Source: an uncultured Eudoraea sp. | GTDB taxonomy: Bacteria > Bacteroidota > Bacteroidia > Flavobacteriales > Flavobacteriaceae | Assembly (NCBI RefSeq): GCF_947490415.1 | Contig: NZ_CANLGX010000001.1 | Span: forward strand, 310,001 to 374,000 | Direction of reading: 5' to 3' | DNA: 64,000 nt | Part shown: positions 1 through 9,249 of the stretch, in pieces | Layout: each line of letters starts with the position of its first letter | Numbering within the stretch: position 1 is the first letter of the stretch | Position numbers and translations under genes: made by a program | The notes under the pieces: generated by a model | Told to the model about the DNA's origin: nothing | The model's input: only the letters and a program-made list of their open reading frames with translations | The model's database searches: none

Positions 1-1
1 T

Positions 2-553
2 GGAATATTTTGGGGTAAAGAAGGCAATTATAAAGATAAACCCAATGAATCTCCTGGATCTCTGACCGCACCTCTTTTGATATTGGCATTTTTTAGTATC
101 GTTGGCGGATTTATCCCTTTTAGTGAATTTATAAGTGCAGATAAAGCCGGGTTTGAAACTCATGTTAATTATCCATTGGCTGCTATTGCCGTTTTTGCAG
201 GATTAATTGGAATTGCTCTTTCCTGGATGTTTTATAAAAAAGAAAATGAACTCGCAGACAAATTTGCAAACGGTTTCGGAGCATTCTACACATGGGCATA
301 TCATAAATTTTACTTTGATGAATTATATCTGTTTGTAACCAAAAGAATTTTGTTCAATGGTATTGCAAAGACTGCCGCAAGATTTGATAAAAAGTACGTT
401 GATGGGACAATGGTTGGAATAGGAAATCAAACTCTTAATACTTCTGAGAAAATTAAAGGTATACAGTCTGGTAAAGTTCAGGATTATGCTTTCGCATTTA
501 TTGCCGGAGCGGTTGTACTTGCCATTATTTGTATCTATTTATGGACGAATTAA
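2..553 (+). CDS. nuoL: NADH-quinone oxidoreductase subunit L, C-terminal part
   Basis: Open frame running in from the left edge, so the true start lies outside the window; about 183 residues are visible. NuoL is the distal proton-pumping membrane subunit of respiratory complex I. The visible part has hydrophobic segments near the beginning, a middle and a final one before the stop, and a sequence of the type AYHKFYFDELY that is usual in NuoL C-termini. It is followed after 9 bases by nuoM and then nuoN, the normal nuo gene order, which makes the assignment secure. The first ATG/TTG inside the frame (about position 77) is internal and not a real start. Confidence 0.93.
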   Translation, partial: GIFWGKEGNYKDKPNESPGSLTAPLLILAFFSIVGGFIPFSEFISADKAGFETHVNYPLAAIAVFAGLIGIALSWMFYKKENELADKFANGFGAFYTWAYHKFYFDELYLFVTKRILFNGIAKTAARFDKKYVDGTMVGIGNQTLNTSEKIKGIQSGKVQDYAFAFIAGAVVLAIICIYLWTN

Positions 554-562
554 ATATATAAT

Positions 563-2050
563 ATGGATATTTTATCCCTTTTTATTGTGGTGCCGGCCTT
601 AGCCGTCTTGGTTTTGATTTTTACCAAAAATCTAAAACAGGCCAGAATGGTTGCATTAGCGGGAAGTCTTGTACAGCTGGGAATGGCAGTTAATCTGATT
701 TTTTCTTACCTCAAGGAAATAGAGACCAATGATGCTATTATGGTCTTTACAAAAGATGTGGTCTGGTTTAAAAATTTTAATATTCATTATAACATTGGGG
801 TAGATGGCATTTCCGTTGCCTTGCTGCTATTAACCGCCATTGTAGTACTAGCGGGTGTCTTTATTTCTTGGAAAATGGAAGATTTGCCAAAGGAGTTTTT
901 CATCTCGCTGATAGTACTTTCTATTGGTGTGTATGGCTTCTTTATTTCTATTGACCTCTTTACAATGTTTGTATTCTTTGAGATTGCGGTTATCCCGATG
1001 TATTTATTAATAGGTATTTGGGGTACTGGGCCAAAGGAATTTTCTGCAATGAAACTAACCCTCATGCTCATGGGTGCCTCTGCTGTTCTGCTGGTTGGAA
1101 TTTTGGGGATTTACTTTAACTCTAATGCAGACGGGGGAGCATTAACATTTAACATTCTGGAAATAGCCAAAGTAAATATTCCTTTTGAAGTGCAAAGATT
1201 GTTCTTCCCAATTACCTTTATTGGCTTTGCAGTCATTGGAGCTTTGTTCCCTTTTCATACCTGGTCTCCCGACGGTCATGCTTCAGCCCCTACAGCAGTT
1301 TCAATGTTACATGCCGGAGTATTAATGAAACTAGGCGGATATGGTGTGTTTAGGGTAGCTATATTCTTATTACCCGAGGGAGCCTTACATTGGTCCTGGT
1401 TTTTTATTATTCTATCTGCCTTTGGTGTCATCTATGGAGCGTTCGCGGCTATTAAACAAACAGATTTAAAGTACATCAATGCCTATTCTTCCGTAAGCCA
1501 TTTGGGACTAGTTCTCTTTGCTTTGCTTATGTTGAATAAAACGGCCTGGAATGGTGCCATATTACAATCGCTCTCACATGGTTTTATGACAGCACTTTTC
1601 TTTGCCTTAATAGGCATGATTTACGGTAGAACACATACCCGTGATGTCACCAAACTGGGGGGGTTGTTAAAGGTAATTCCTTTTATATCGGCAGTTTATG
1701 TTATTGCCGGTCTGGCTTCATTAGGATTACCTGGTTTTAGCGGTTTTGTTGCTGAAATGAACATCTTCGTGGGGGCCTTTGAAAATGATAATGGCCTTTA
1801 TAGAATTGCAACCGTAATCGCCGTCTCTGCTATTGTAGTGACCGCTGTATATATATTACGTGTTGTGGGTATCATGTTAATGGGCCCTGTAAAAAATGAA
1901 GCCTACTTAAATCTTGAAAGAGTACAATGGTATGAAAAACTTGGTGTTTTATTACTCCTTTTACCAATAATAGCTATTGGTATTGCACCCTTGTGGTTAA
2001 GTGAAATGATACTGAAAAGTCTGGATCCGTTTTTAAAGGGAGTGTTATAA
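563..2050 (+). CDS. nuoM: NADH-quinone oxidoreductase subunit M
   Basis: Antiporter-like, proton-translocating membrane subunit of complex I (ND4 family), 495 residues, which is the usual length. About 14 hydrophobic segments are visible. Family motifs include the glutamate in MFVFFEIAVIPMYLLIG (about residues 135-151), the segment HTWSPDGHASAPTA and LGLPGFSGFVAE later on. It sits between nuoL (9 bases upstream) and nuoN (22 bases downstream), so the three are cotranscribed. The start is the ATG of MDILSLF, right after the nuoL stop. Nothing unusual is seen. Confidence 0.97.
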   Translation: MDILSLFIVVPALAVLVLIFTKNLKQARMVALAGSLVQLGMAVNLIFSYLKEIETNDAIMVFTKDVVWFKNFNIHYNIGVDGISVALLLLTAIVVLAGVFISWKMEDLPKEFFISLIVLSIGVYGFFISIDLFTMFVFFEIAVIPMYLLIGIWGTGPKEFSAMKLTLMLMGASAVLLVGILGIYFNSNADGGALTFNILEIAKVNIPFEVQRLFFPITFIGFAVIGALFPFHTWSPDGHASAPTAVSMLHAGVLMKLGGYGVFRVAIFLLPEGALHWSWFFIILSAFGVIYGAFAAIKQTDLKYINAYSSVSHLGLVLFALLMLNKTAWNGAILQSLSHGFMTALFFALIGMIYGRTHTRDVTKLGGLLKVIPFISAVYVIAGLASLGLPGFSGFVAEMNIFVGAFENDNGLYRIATVIAVSAIVVTAVYILRVVGIMLMGPVKNEAYLNLERVQWYEKLGVLLLLLPIIAIGIAPLWLSEMILKSLDPFLKGVL

Positions 2051-2072
2051 ACTGAATATTAAATAACCAAAA

Positions 2073-3500
2073 ATGAATTTTAGCAGCTTTTTATTAATGA
2101 GACAAGAAATTGCCTTACTGGCAATTATCCTGATTCTGGTTATAGCCGAGATTTTTATCCCTAAAAACAGAAAAGCCAGCATTGTACACCTTACTGTATT
2201 TTTGTTTGGCATACACACAATTATTGGATTTTTTCAGATTGATGAAAGTTATCTATTTGGAGGAATGTTTCGCACCAACCACCTGATTCATTTTTTCAAA
2301 AACGTATTAAACATTGGTGTGCTTATCTTATTACTACAGTCTGCAGACTGGATACAGGAAAAAATAATGAATCAGAATAAGGGTTCTGAATTCTTTATCT
2401 TGTTGTTCTCATCCTTGTTGGGTATGTATTTTATGATATCGGCAGGTGATTTTTTAATGTTTTATCTGGGACTTGAGTTATCCACACTTCCGGTAGCCGC
2501 TCTTGCTGCTTTTGAAACTATGAAAAGGATTTCAAGTGAATCGGGGATTAAGCTAATACTTTCATCCGCGCTTGCATCCGGAGTTTCATTATTCGGAATT
2601 TCTATGCTTTATGCCACTACTGGCTCTATATATTTCAGTGAAATTGTTCAAACGCTCTCTTCCACCAACCTAACGCTGCTGGGTATGGTATTGCTGTTTG
2701 CCGGCATAAGTTTCAAGATTTCTCTGGTACCATTTCATTTTTGGACTGCGGATGTTTATGAAGGGGCCCCTATTAGTGTTGCCTCTTATTTATCAGTTAT
2801 ATCTAAAGGCTCAGCTGTTTTTATTTTAATGATCTTATTATTTACAGTTTTACAGCCATTGGTTCATATTTGGGAAAACATGATTTATATTATTGCCATC
2901 GCAACAATGTTTATTGGCAATTTGTTTGCTTTAAGACAGCAGAATATGAAGCGCTTTTTGGCATTTTCATCTATAGCTCAGGCTGGATTTATTTTACTGG
3001 GGTTAATTGAAGGTTCTCAATTAGGCACAGCCACAGTGGTATACTTTGTACTTATATACATATTCTCCAATTTAGCAGCTTTTGGCGTAGTACAAGCAAT
3101 TTCCTTACAAACCGGCAAGGAGCAAATAAAAGATTATGAAGGATTATACAGAACTAATCCAAACCTGAGTCTGGTGCTAATGCTTGCACTTTTTTCTTTA
3201 GCCGGCATTCCCCCGGTGGCAGGATTTTTTGGAAAATTCTTCCTATTTACAGCTGCAGCCAGTAAAGGGCTCTATTTACTTGTATTTTTAGCGGTAGTGA
3301 ATGTAACTATTTCTTTGTATTACTATTTATTGGTGGTAAGGGCAATGTTTTTGCGAAAAGGTGATAATCCAATTCCTTTTTTCAGAAATAAATTTTATAT
3401 GAGAATTGGTCTGGCAATTACGGTCCTTGGCATTTTACTACTTGGTATATACAGTCCCTTATACGATTATATTTATGAATTAAGTAGTGCTTTTAATTAA
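2073..3500 (+). CDS. nuoN: NADH-quinone oxidoreductase subunit N
   Basis: ND2-type antiporter-like membrane subunit of complex I, 475 residues with about 14 hydrophobic segments. Characteristic motifs are PFHFWTADVYEGAP (about residues 222-235), with the conserved histidine and tryptophan, and LAGIPPVAGFFGK near residue 375. It is the last nuo gene of the operon. Its TAA stop shares one base with the ATG of the next small gene (TAATG arrangement), so the downstream protein is probably translationally coupled. Confidence 0.97.
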   Translation: MNFSSFLLMRQEIALLAIILILVIAEIFIPKNRKASIVHLTVFLFGIHTIIGFFQIDESYLFGGMFRTNHLIHFFKNVLNIGVLILLLQSADWIQEKIMNQNKGSEFFILLFSSLLGMYFMISAGDFLMFYLGLELSTLPVAALAAFETMKRISSESGIKLILSSALASGVSLFGISMLYATTGSIYFSEIVQTLSSTNLTLLGMVLLFAGISFKISLVPFHFWTADVYEGAPISVASYLSVISKGSAVFILMILLFTVLQPLVHIWENMIYIIAIATMFIGNLFALRQQNMKRFLAFSSIAQAGFILLGLIEGSQLGTATVVYFVLIYIFSNLAAFGVVQAISLQTGKEQIKDYEGLYRTNPNLSLVLMLALFSLAGIPPVAGFFGKFFLFTAAASKGLYLLVFLAVVNVTISLYYYLLVVRAMFLRKGDNPIPFFRNKFYMRIGLAITVLGILLLGIYSPLYDYIYELSSAFN

Positions 3501-3838
3501 TGGTTATGAGTTTAGGAGGCAAACATTTATTTGGTAGTATTGACGAAACGAGGGTAACTTTTGTAGAAAAAAAAGTAACTAAAGAACGTGTTGAATTTTT
3601 AAAAAAACTTCTGGAGCACAACGGATTTGAGGTTCTTATTCAGGAAGAAAAGCGAGCTTCAGAAGAAGAACCGCAATTATACACTTTAGGAGTCACAGAT
3701 ATGGTATTCAATCCCACTATCTGGGTATATCAGCGAAAGCTTAAAACTTTTGACGGGCACAAGGTTACGCCCGATTATTGGGAACAGCGTTCAGAAAATA
3801 CCCCTCCACAATATTGGAAAACCCCGAAAGACAATTAG
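3500..3838 (+). CDS. conserved hypothetical protein coupled to nuoN
   Basis: A 112-residue soluble protein with no signal peptide or membrane segment. It is rich in charged residues in the first half (KKLLEHNGFEVLIQEEK) and aromatic in the second (NPTIWVYQRKL, PDYWEQRSE, PPQYWKT). The start codon overlaps the nuoN stop, so it is made together with complex I; the function is not recognised. The alpha/beta look of residues 15-65 (helix, then strand, then a charged loop) resembles small ACT- or DUF2007-like folds, but this is only an impression. A role in complex I assembly or stability would fit the position but is inference. Confidence 0.75.
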   Translation: MVMSLGGKHLFGSIDETRVTFVEKKVTKERVEFLKKLLEHNGFEVLIQEEKRASEEEPQLYTLGVTDMVFNPTIWVYQRKLKTFDGHKVTPDYWEQRSENTPPQYWKTPKDN

Positions 3839-3958
3839 CTTGTCTTGTCTAATAATTGATGTTTTTTCCTCAACAAAATCTTAATTTCATCGATTTTAAC
3901 AGCAAATTAAGCCCCTATGGCAAGGTATTTGCTAAATTTACCCCGTAGAATTAAGGTT

Positions 3959-4606
3959 ATGAAACACCAATATATACTAGCATTATTTCTTTTATCAGTT
4001 ATTTATGTGAACGCACAAACTGATTTTCCAAAAAACCAGCCTTTAAAAATAGAGGCTGATAAAGATTTGGATTTAAAGAGTAATCCCAATAGTGGAACAG
4101 CCTTAAAAATGCCATCGCTGCTGGATTATAGCCCCAATGCAAGTATTAAAGAAACCAAAAATTCAAGAAATGTAAAAATGCTTCCCGAAAAGGAGTTGAA
4201 GCAAGCAGGTTTTGATTTAAAATTGGATACTAAAGTTGGTGAGCGCCAAAATGCCAATTCCAAAAAGCACTTTGGAAATATGTATTTGGGTGATGTGAAA
4301 ACTGGTGGTAATTTCGTGGGGATAGTCTGTCGCGATCATGAATATGTTGATGGTGACCGTGTTCGAGTATACGTAAATGGCGAAGTGGCTGAGTATAATA
4401 TCCTGCTTACAGGAAGTTTTAAAGGCATAAATATAGACCTGCAAAAAGGCTTTAACCGATTAGATTTCGAAGCTTTAAACCAGGGTTCTTCGGGGCCGAA
4501 TACAGCTCAGGTAGATGTTTATGATGATAAAGGAGAATTGATTCATTCTAATCAATGGTTGCTTTCAACAGGATCAAAGGCATCTTTAATTGTTGTCAAA
4601 CAATAA
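3959..4606 (+). CDS. secreted conserved hypothetical protein
   Basis: About 215 residues. The start is placed at the ATG of MKHQYILALFLLS rather than at an in-frame ATG 42 bases upstream, because this gives a clean Sec signal peptide (hydrophobic core, cleavage near VNA-QT). The mature part begins with a lysine-rich, low-complexity region. It continues into a beta-rich C-terminal domain (from about residue 105) with alternating hydrophobic strands such as DRVRVYVNGEVAEY and FNRLDFEALNQG. There is no type IX sorting domain and no lipobox, so a periplasmic protein is most likely. The function is unknown. The gene is convergent with the acylase gene, with only 12 bases between. Confidence 0.72.
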   Translation: MKHQYILALFLLSVIYVNAQTDFPKNQPLKIEADKDLDLKSNPNSGTALKMPSLLDYSPNASIKETKNSRNVKMLPEKELKQAGFDLKLDTKVGERQNANSKKHFGNMYLGDVKTGGNFVGIVCRDHEYVDGDRVRVYVNGEVAEYNILLTGSFKGINIDLQKGFNRLDFEALNQGSSGPNTAQVDVYDDKGELIHSNQWLLSTGSKASLIVVKQ

Positions 4607-4618
4607 AACAACTACTCC

Positions 4619-6808
4619 TTATTCCATCCCCGGCTTATATGAAATCTTTGCTCTTTTAAGTACATCTTCTTTGTAGTATGCTGCTTCTTTAAATTTTACC
4701 TTGGCGTAAGGAATTGTCTGATCATCAAAATGAGGTGATTTTGGATTACCACTTTGACCCCCTGCCAAAATTGTTTTAGCCCTGACTTTTGGGCCAAATT
4801 CTACTACGGCCACAAAACTATTTCCCCTGGTACCATATAACTTTTTTGTATTATTGTTATATCTGGCGCCATATGCTGCAAGTGCACCCCAGCGACCAGA
4901 TGCGAATCCAATTGGAATACTTGGTTTATTATCATCAAAAGCTTGCCGTATATCACCATTTAAACGCTGATACCTGTTAACCTCGCCCCAGGGAATATTC
5001 CAATTTCCAAAATCACTTTCCAATTGTAACACTACCTCTTTAAAAATTGACAATCGCTCTTCCAACGGAGATTCCGAACCGAAATAGGACATTAATTCCA
5101 TATCGCTCATAGGAGCTGGTCGTATTCCTTTTTTACCATACAATGTCCCGTAGAAATGTGCCAGGGTCATGGCTACAGATTCTTCTGAAGTTCTGTAATC
5201 CCAATTACGAAGTATTTGAATTGCCCCGGCCAACTCAGGCATTTTAGTTTCTGATTGGTCATAAGCAGATACCAACCCGGGGATTAATTCTGCAAAAGAT
5301 GGAAGGTATGAATCATAAGCAAGGGAAATAAGGCTATCTATAGTATACCCACTTCTGTCCCTAAGTAATTCAATAGCATGGATCCCTCGAAAATTTTCAC
5401 GGTCTACAGACATATACTTCGGGTAATTTTCTCGTTTTGGACTATTTTCCAAAGCGGCTGTAAAAGGAGTAGAGTTACAATTTTGAATCCATCCATTTTT
5501 AGGGTTTAACACAAGTATATTTTCATCTACGGTATGTAATCCCTTCCAATCAGTCTTAGGATTACTCCCATCAACAGGTTGGCTAAAATCAAAAATAGTA
5601 TCCCTGACGGGCACAAAATTCCCATGAAAATAGGCAATATTGCCTTCGGAGTCGGCATATACGGTATTATTAGAGGAGTTGGTGCGGATATCCATCATCT
5701 TACGAAAACCACTATAGCCCTTTTGTTTGGTTCTTATATAGGATTGTTCCAATGCCTTTACTGGTTCCCACATCATTGCAGAAGCCACAGGCGACTCATT
5801 AATTTTATGTGTTATAGGTCCGTGGTGTGTGCGGTAGACGGTAAATGTTTTTTCTTTTATTCCTTTTTCATCCTTATATTTTAAAATGATCTCCTTTTCA
5901 ATCACGGGGCGTAATTCCTCTCCATATACATAAAAAAGTTTGTTGTCTATTTCTTCAATTACCTCAACAAATTCGTCCATAACATCTGTATAAGTAGAGG
6001 TATGCATCCATCCCGTTTTCTCATTAAACCCCTGATAGACAAAAAACTGTCCCCAGGTAACTGCACCATAAGCATTAAGACCTTCTTCACTTACCACATG
6101 CACTTCTCCCCTGAAATAAAAAGAAGTATGTGGATTTATGAGTAACATGGCGTTGCCACTTTGTGTTAGTTTTCCGGAGATAGCAATACCATTGGAACCC
6201 TGAGGTTCCAATTCTTCATTACGTTTTTTTATTTCGGCCTCTTCAGCTTTTCCAAAAACTACTCCTTCTTCATAAAAAGCGCGTATTTTATCTGTACTTA
6301 TCCGTTCAATATCTCCCCCAATGGAGCCTTCGCTAAAATACATCGGCATCCAGGGTTCAAATCGGGTTATTAGCTTAGGCTTCACCTCGGGATGCGTATA
6401 CAAGTAGTAATTTATCCCATCAGCAAATGCATCGCAAAGTTTCTTCAACCAATCCGGACTCTTTTCATAATTGGCAATTGCCTCTTCCTTACTCATGAAC
6501 ATATTGGCCCGTAAATCGCTATACAATGCCTCTTTTCCCTCAACTTCGGCCAATCTGCCAATTGCCCATATATAATTCTGTTCCACCCGGTTAAAATCGT
6601 CTTCACATTGGGCATACAATAGACCAAATACGGCATCTGCATCGGTCTTACCGTAAATATGGGGGACGCCAAAATCATCTCTGATAATTGTAACATTCTC
6701 TGCTCGTTCCTTCCATTGATCTATTTCGGAATGTCCATTTATGGTTTTACATGAAGTGATAAGTGCAAGGGATAGAATTAAAATATAGTTAATCAAAGGA
6801 AATTTCAT
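4619..6808 (-). CDS. penicillin acylase family lipoprotein (Ntn hydrolase)
   Basis: A 729-residue member of the penicillin/acyl-homoserine-lactone acylase family (peptidase S45 type), which cleaves amide bonds of acylated compounds. The N-terminus has a lipoprotein signal ending in ALITSC (Cys20). The alpha-chain region contains IIRDDFGVPHIYG near residues 41-53. The autocatalytic nucleophile is expected at Ser205 in QGSNGIAI, where the precursor would be cut before the serine. A beta-chain motif with NNTVYADSEGNIAYFHGN follows near residue 380. Length and architecture are normal. The substrate cannot be told from sequence; quorum-signal acylation products or N-acyl amino acids are possible. 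It is transcribed alone or with the small gene upstream. Confidence 0.9.
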   Translation of the reverse strand: MKFPLINYILILSLALITSCKTINGHSEIDQWKERAENVTIIRDDFGVPHIYGKTDADAVFGLLYAQCEDDFNRVEQNYIWAIGRLAEVEGKEALYSDLRANMFMSKEEAIANYEKSPDWLKKLCDAFADGINYYLYTHPEVKPKLITRFEPWMPMYFSEGSIGGDIERISTDKIRAFYEEGVVFGKAEEAEIKKRNEELEPQGSNGIAISGKLTQSGNAMLLINPHTSFYFRGEVHVVSEEGLNAYGAVTWGQFFVYQGFNEKTGWMHTSTYTDVMDEFVEVIEEIDNKLFYVYGEELRPVIEKEIILKYKDEKGIKEKTFTVYRTHHGPITHKINESPVASAMMWEPVKALEQSYIRTKQKGYSGFRKMMDIRTNSSNNTVYADSEGNIAYFHGNFVPVRDTIFDFSQPVDGSNPKTDWKGLHTVDENILVLNPKNGWIQNCNSTPFTAALENSPKRENYPKYMSVDRENFRGIHAIELLRDRSGYTIDSLISLAYDSYLPSFAELIPGLVSAYDQSETKMPELAGAIQILRNWDYRTSEESVAMTLAHFYGTLYGKKGIRPAPMSDMELMSYFGSESPLEERLSIFKEVVLQLESDFGNWNIPWGEVNRYQRLNGDIRQAFDDNKPSIPIGFASGRWGALAAYGARYNNNTKKLYGTRGNSFVAVVEFGPKVRAKTILAGGQSGNPKSPHFDDQTIPYAKVKFKEAAYYKEDVLKRAKISYKPGME

Positions 6809-6823
6809 AGGTGATTTCTGTAT

Positions 6824-7060
6824 TTATATTAGGGAAAACATTAGTGCATTTAGGCTTTTTTTTAAAAACTGGGTTTTGAGAACAATCTGACTTTTGCCTA
6901 TTCTACATTCCACTTCCTGAGGATTGTTAGTTAACCTTATATTCTTTATGATATTACCTCGTTTTAAGGTTTTAGACATCCCTTTTATTTTCAAGTCCTT
7001 GATAACATGTACATTATCTCCATCTTCAAGAATATTTCCATTGCTGTCTTTTGATTCCAT
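6824..7060 (-). CDS. PhnA-domain (YjdM C-terminal) small protein
   Basis: A 78-residue protein matching the C-terminal PhnA domain of YjdM: the stretch KDSNGNILEDGDNVHVIKDL and then KTLKRGNIIKNIRLT are close to the family pattern. Full-length YjdM proteins carry an N-terminal zinc ribbon of about 35 residues that is absent here; no remnant of it is visible upstream, so this looks like a naturally short form rather than a broken gene. Despite the old name, YjdM is not needed for phosphonate breakdown and its role is unclear. The gene is divergent from the ABC exporter, across an intergenic region holding a perfect palindrome (7124-7140). Confidence 0.85.
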   Translation of the reverse strand: MESKDSNGNILEDGDNVHVIKDLKIKGMSKTLKRGNIIKNIRLTNNPQEVECRIGKSQIVLKTQFLKKSLNALMFSLI

Positions 7061-7123
7061 AATTTATTTTAAGTATTTGTGAAAATAAAAGTATTAAAAC
7101 TTATATGCTAATTCTTCCTTAAA

Positions 7124-7140
7124 ATATGACCAGGTCATAT
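7124..7140. promoter_or_regulatory. 17-bp perfect palindrome, candidate operator
   Basis: ATATGACCaGGTCATAT is an 8-bp perfect inverted repeat around a single base, in the 150-bp region between the divergent PhnA-type gene and the MsbA-like exporter. A second small palindrome, TTGGCCAA, lies at 7145-7152. The spacing and symmetry are those of a dimeric regulator binding site that could control both genes. The regulator is not encoded next to it. Confidence 0.5.
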
Positions 7141-7211
7141 GGATTTGGCCAATGGACGGCAATTTTACTGTAAATTGCAGCCTTTCTTAATAAAATATAG
7201 CTAAATCTCCA

Positions 7212-8948
7212 ATGTCCGATAAAAGAGTAAGTATCCTAAAAGCATTCAAAACCATCATTTGGCCCAGAAGGAATCTGGTTTTTATAGGTTTGGCATTGAT
7301 AATAGTGAGTAAAGCTGCCAGTTTTGTTGCCCCATTGTCCCTTAAATATTTAATGGATGACATTATTCCCAATAAAGACCTGGAATTCCTTAAAATTCTC
7401 TTAGGAGTAGTCATCATTGCGATTTTAGTACAGGCTGTTACTTCTTTTCTTTTAACTAAAATACTTAGTGTTCAGGCCCAATATATGATCTCGGAATTGC
7501 GGGCTCAGGTACAAAAGAAAATTTTGTCTTTGCCAATTCGATTTTTTGATAATACAAAGTCGGGTGAATTAGTATCCAGAATAATGACTGATGTAGAAGG
7601 CGTACGAAATCTAATTGGTACAGGGTTGGTGCAATTGGTGGGGGGAACAATTACTGCGGTTGTTTCTTTGATTCTTCTACTGAATATAAGTCCCAGCATG
7701 ACTCTTTTCGCATTAATCCCTCTTGCTATTTTTGCGGTTATAGCACTAAAGGCGTTTAAAATAATTCGACCTATATTCCGCAATCGGGGGAAAATTAATG
7801 CGGAGGTTACCGGGAGACTTACAGAAACACTTGGAGGAATAAGAGTAATTAAAGGATTTAATGCCGAAGAACAGGAACATATGGTTTTTGAAGAAGGTGT
7901 GCTCCGGTTGTTTGAAAATGTAAAAAAAAGTCTTACGGCAACCGCGTTTATGACCAGTTCTTCAACTTTTCTCCTTGGCCTTGCTACCACAGGTATAATG
8001 GGTATGGGAGGATATAAAATAATGATCGATGAGCTCACGATAGGTGAGTTTTTAACATTTACCTTCCTTTTAGGATTGATGATCGCCCCAATAGTACAAA
8101 TGAGTAATATTGGGAGTCAGCTTACTGAAGCACTGGCCGGACTTGACCGAACAGAGGAGTTGATGAATATGCAGCCCGAATCCAATGAAGAGGTGCGTAC
8201 GTTATCGTTGAATGGCATTAGAGGAGATATGATATTTGATTCTGTTTCATTCGCATATGAAGAAGAAAAAGAAGTAATACATGATATTAGTTTTTCAGTA
8301 AATGCGGGCACAGTTGTAGCACTCGTAGGGAGTTCAGGTTCAGGAAAAAGCACCATTGCCGGACTTGCTGCAAGTTTTCTAACTCAGCAAAGCGGTAAAA
8401 TTACTGTAGATGGTAAGGATTTATCAAAGGTAGACCTTAATAGTTTTCGAAAACATTTAGGAGTAGTCTTACAGGATGATTTTTTATTTGAAGGAACCAT
8501 ACGGGAGAATATTTTGTTTCCCAGACCAAACGCCTCTGAAGCTCAGTTACAGGAAGCTGTTAAAGCGGCCTATGTTGATGAATTTACAGATCGTTTTGAA
8601 GATGGTTTGGATACACTAATTGGTGAGCGGGGCATAAAGCTGTCTGGAGGTCAAAGACAGCGTATAGCCATTGCAAGGGCCGTTTTAGCTGATCCCCGAA
8701 TATTAATTTTAGATGAAGCAACCTCAAATCTTGACACCGAGAGCGAAGCTTTAATCCAAAAGAGTTTATCAAATCTAACAGAAGGAAGAACGACATTTGT
8801 AATTGCCCACCGATTGAGTACCATTAGAAAAGCCGATCAGATTTTAGTAATTGAGAACGGTAGAATTGCAGAACAAGGTACACATGAATCACTTATTGCA
8901 AAAGAAGGAAGATATTATAATTTATTTACCTATCAGGCAAGAATTTAG
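7212..8948 (+). CDS. MsbA-like ABC exporter, fused membrane and ATPase domains
   Basis: A 578-residue half-transporter that works as a homodimer, of the lipid A/multidrug exporter type. Six membrane segments occupy about residues 15-310. The ATPase domain (about 335-578) has every canonical motif: Walker A GSSGSGKST, Q-loop VVLQDDFLFEG, signature LSGGQRQR, Walker B ILILDEATSNLD and H-loop IAHRLST. It is therefore expected to be a fully active ATPase, in contrast to the degenerate exporter at 41253-42920. It is transcribed alone, and the substrate is unknown. MsbA itself (lipid A flippase) is possible, but several paralogues usually exist in these genomes. Confidence 0.93.
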   Translation: MSDKRVSILKAFKTIIWPRRNLVFIGLALIIVSKAASFVAPLSLKYLMDDIIPNKDLEFLKILLGVVIIAILVQAVTSFLLTKILSVQAQYMISELRAQVQKKILSLPIRFFDNTKSGELVSRIMTDVEGVRNLIGTGLVQLVGGTITAVVSLILLLNISPSMTLFALIPLAIFAVIALKAFKIIRPIFRNRGKINAEVTGRLTETLGGIRVIKGFNAEEQEHMVFEEGVLRLFENVKKSLTATAFMTSSSTFLLGLATTGIMGMGGYKIMIDELTIGEFLTFTFLLGLMIAPIVQMSNIGSQLTEALAGLDRTEELMNMQPESNEEVRTLSLNGIRGDMIFDSVSFAYEEEKEVIHDISFSVNAGTVVALVGSSGSGKSTIAGLAASFLTQQSGKITVDGKDLSKVDLNSFRKHLGVVLQDDFLFEGTIRENILFPRPNASEAQLQEAVKAAYVDEFTDRFEDGLDTLIGERGIKLSGGQRQRIAIARAVLADPRILILDEATSNLDTESEALIQKSLSNLTEGRTTFVIAHRLSTIRKADQILVIENGRIAEQGTHESLIAKEGRYYNLFTYQARI

Positions 8949-9007
8949 TGATACAGACTGAGCTGAATATAGCTGTTATGTCCGTAATAAGCTAAGAGGC
9001 GTATATT

Positions 9008-9247
9008 CTAATCAATATTGATCACTTTCTCTATTTGTGGAGCGTGTTTTTTAATTGTCATTTCCACCCCACTCTTCAGTGTCATCTGGTTAACGCTGCA
9101 CCCTACGCAATTTCCTTCAAGCTTTACTGTTACAAATTTATCGTTATCAATAGATATTAATGAAATATCTCCCCCATCACTTTGTAAAAAAGGGCGGATT
9201 TCATCCAGCGCTTTTTCAACAGTAATTTTGAGTTCCTCAGATGTCAT
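9008..9247 (-). CDS. NifU C-terminal domain (Nfu) iron-sulfur carrier
   Basis: A 79-residue stand-alone Nfu domain that binds a [4Fe-4S] cluster between two subunits and passes it to target enzymes. The ligand pair is Cys47 and Cys50 in GNCVGCSVNQMTLK, preceded by the typical FLQSDGGDISL. It starts 2 bases after the stop of the Mrp-like ATPase, so the two form an Fe-S delivery operon. Length and residues are standard. Confidence 0.93.
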   Translation of the reverse strand: MTSEELKITVEKALDEIRPFLQSDGGDISLISIDNDKFVTVKLEGNCVGCSVNQMTLKSGVEMTIKKHAPQIEKVINID

Positions 9248-9249
9248 GA

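Noticed and set aside
6340-6370. GGTTCAAATCGGG, tRNA T-arm-like sequence
   Set aside because: It lies inside the acylase coding region and no acceptor stem or anticodon arm can be built around it.
6824-7060. PhnA-type gene as a truncated yjdM
   Set aside because: No trace of the zinc-ribbon half is visible upstream in any frame, and short forms of this protein exist.
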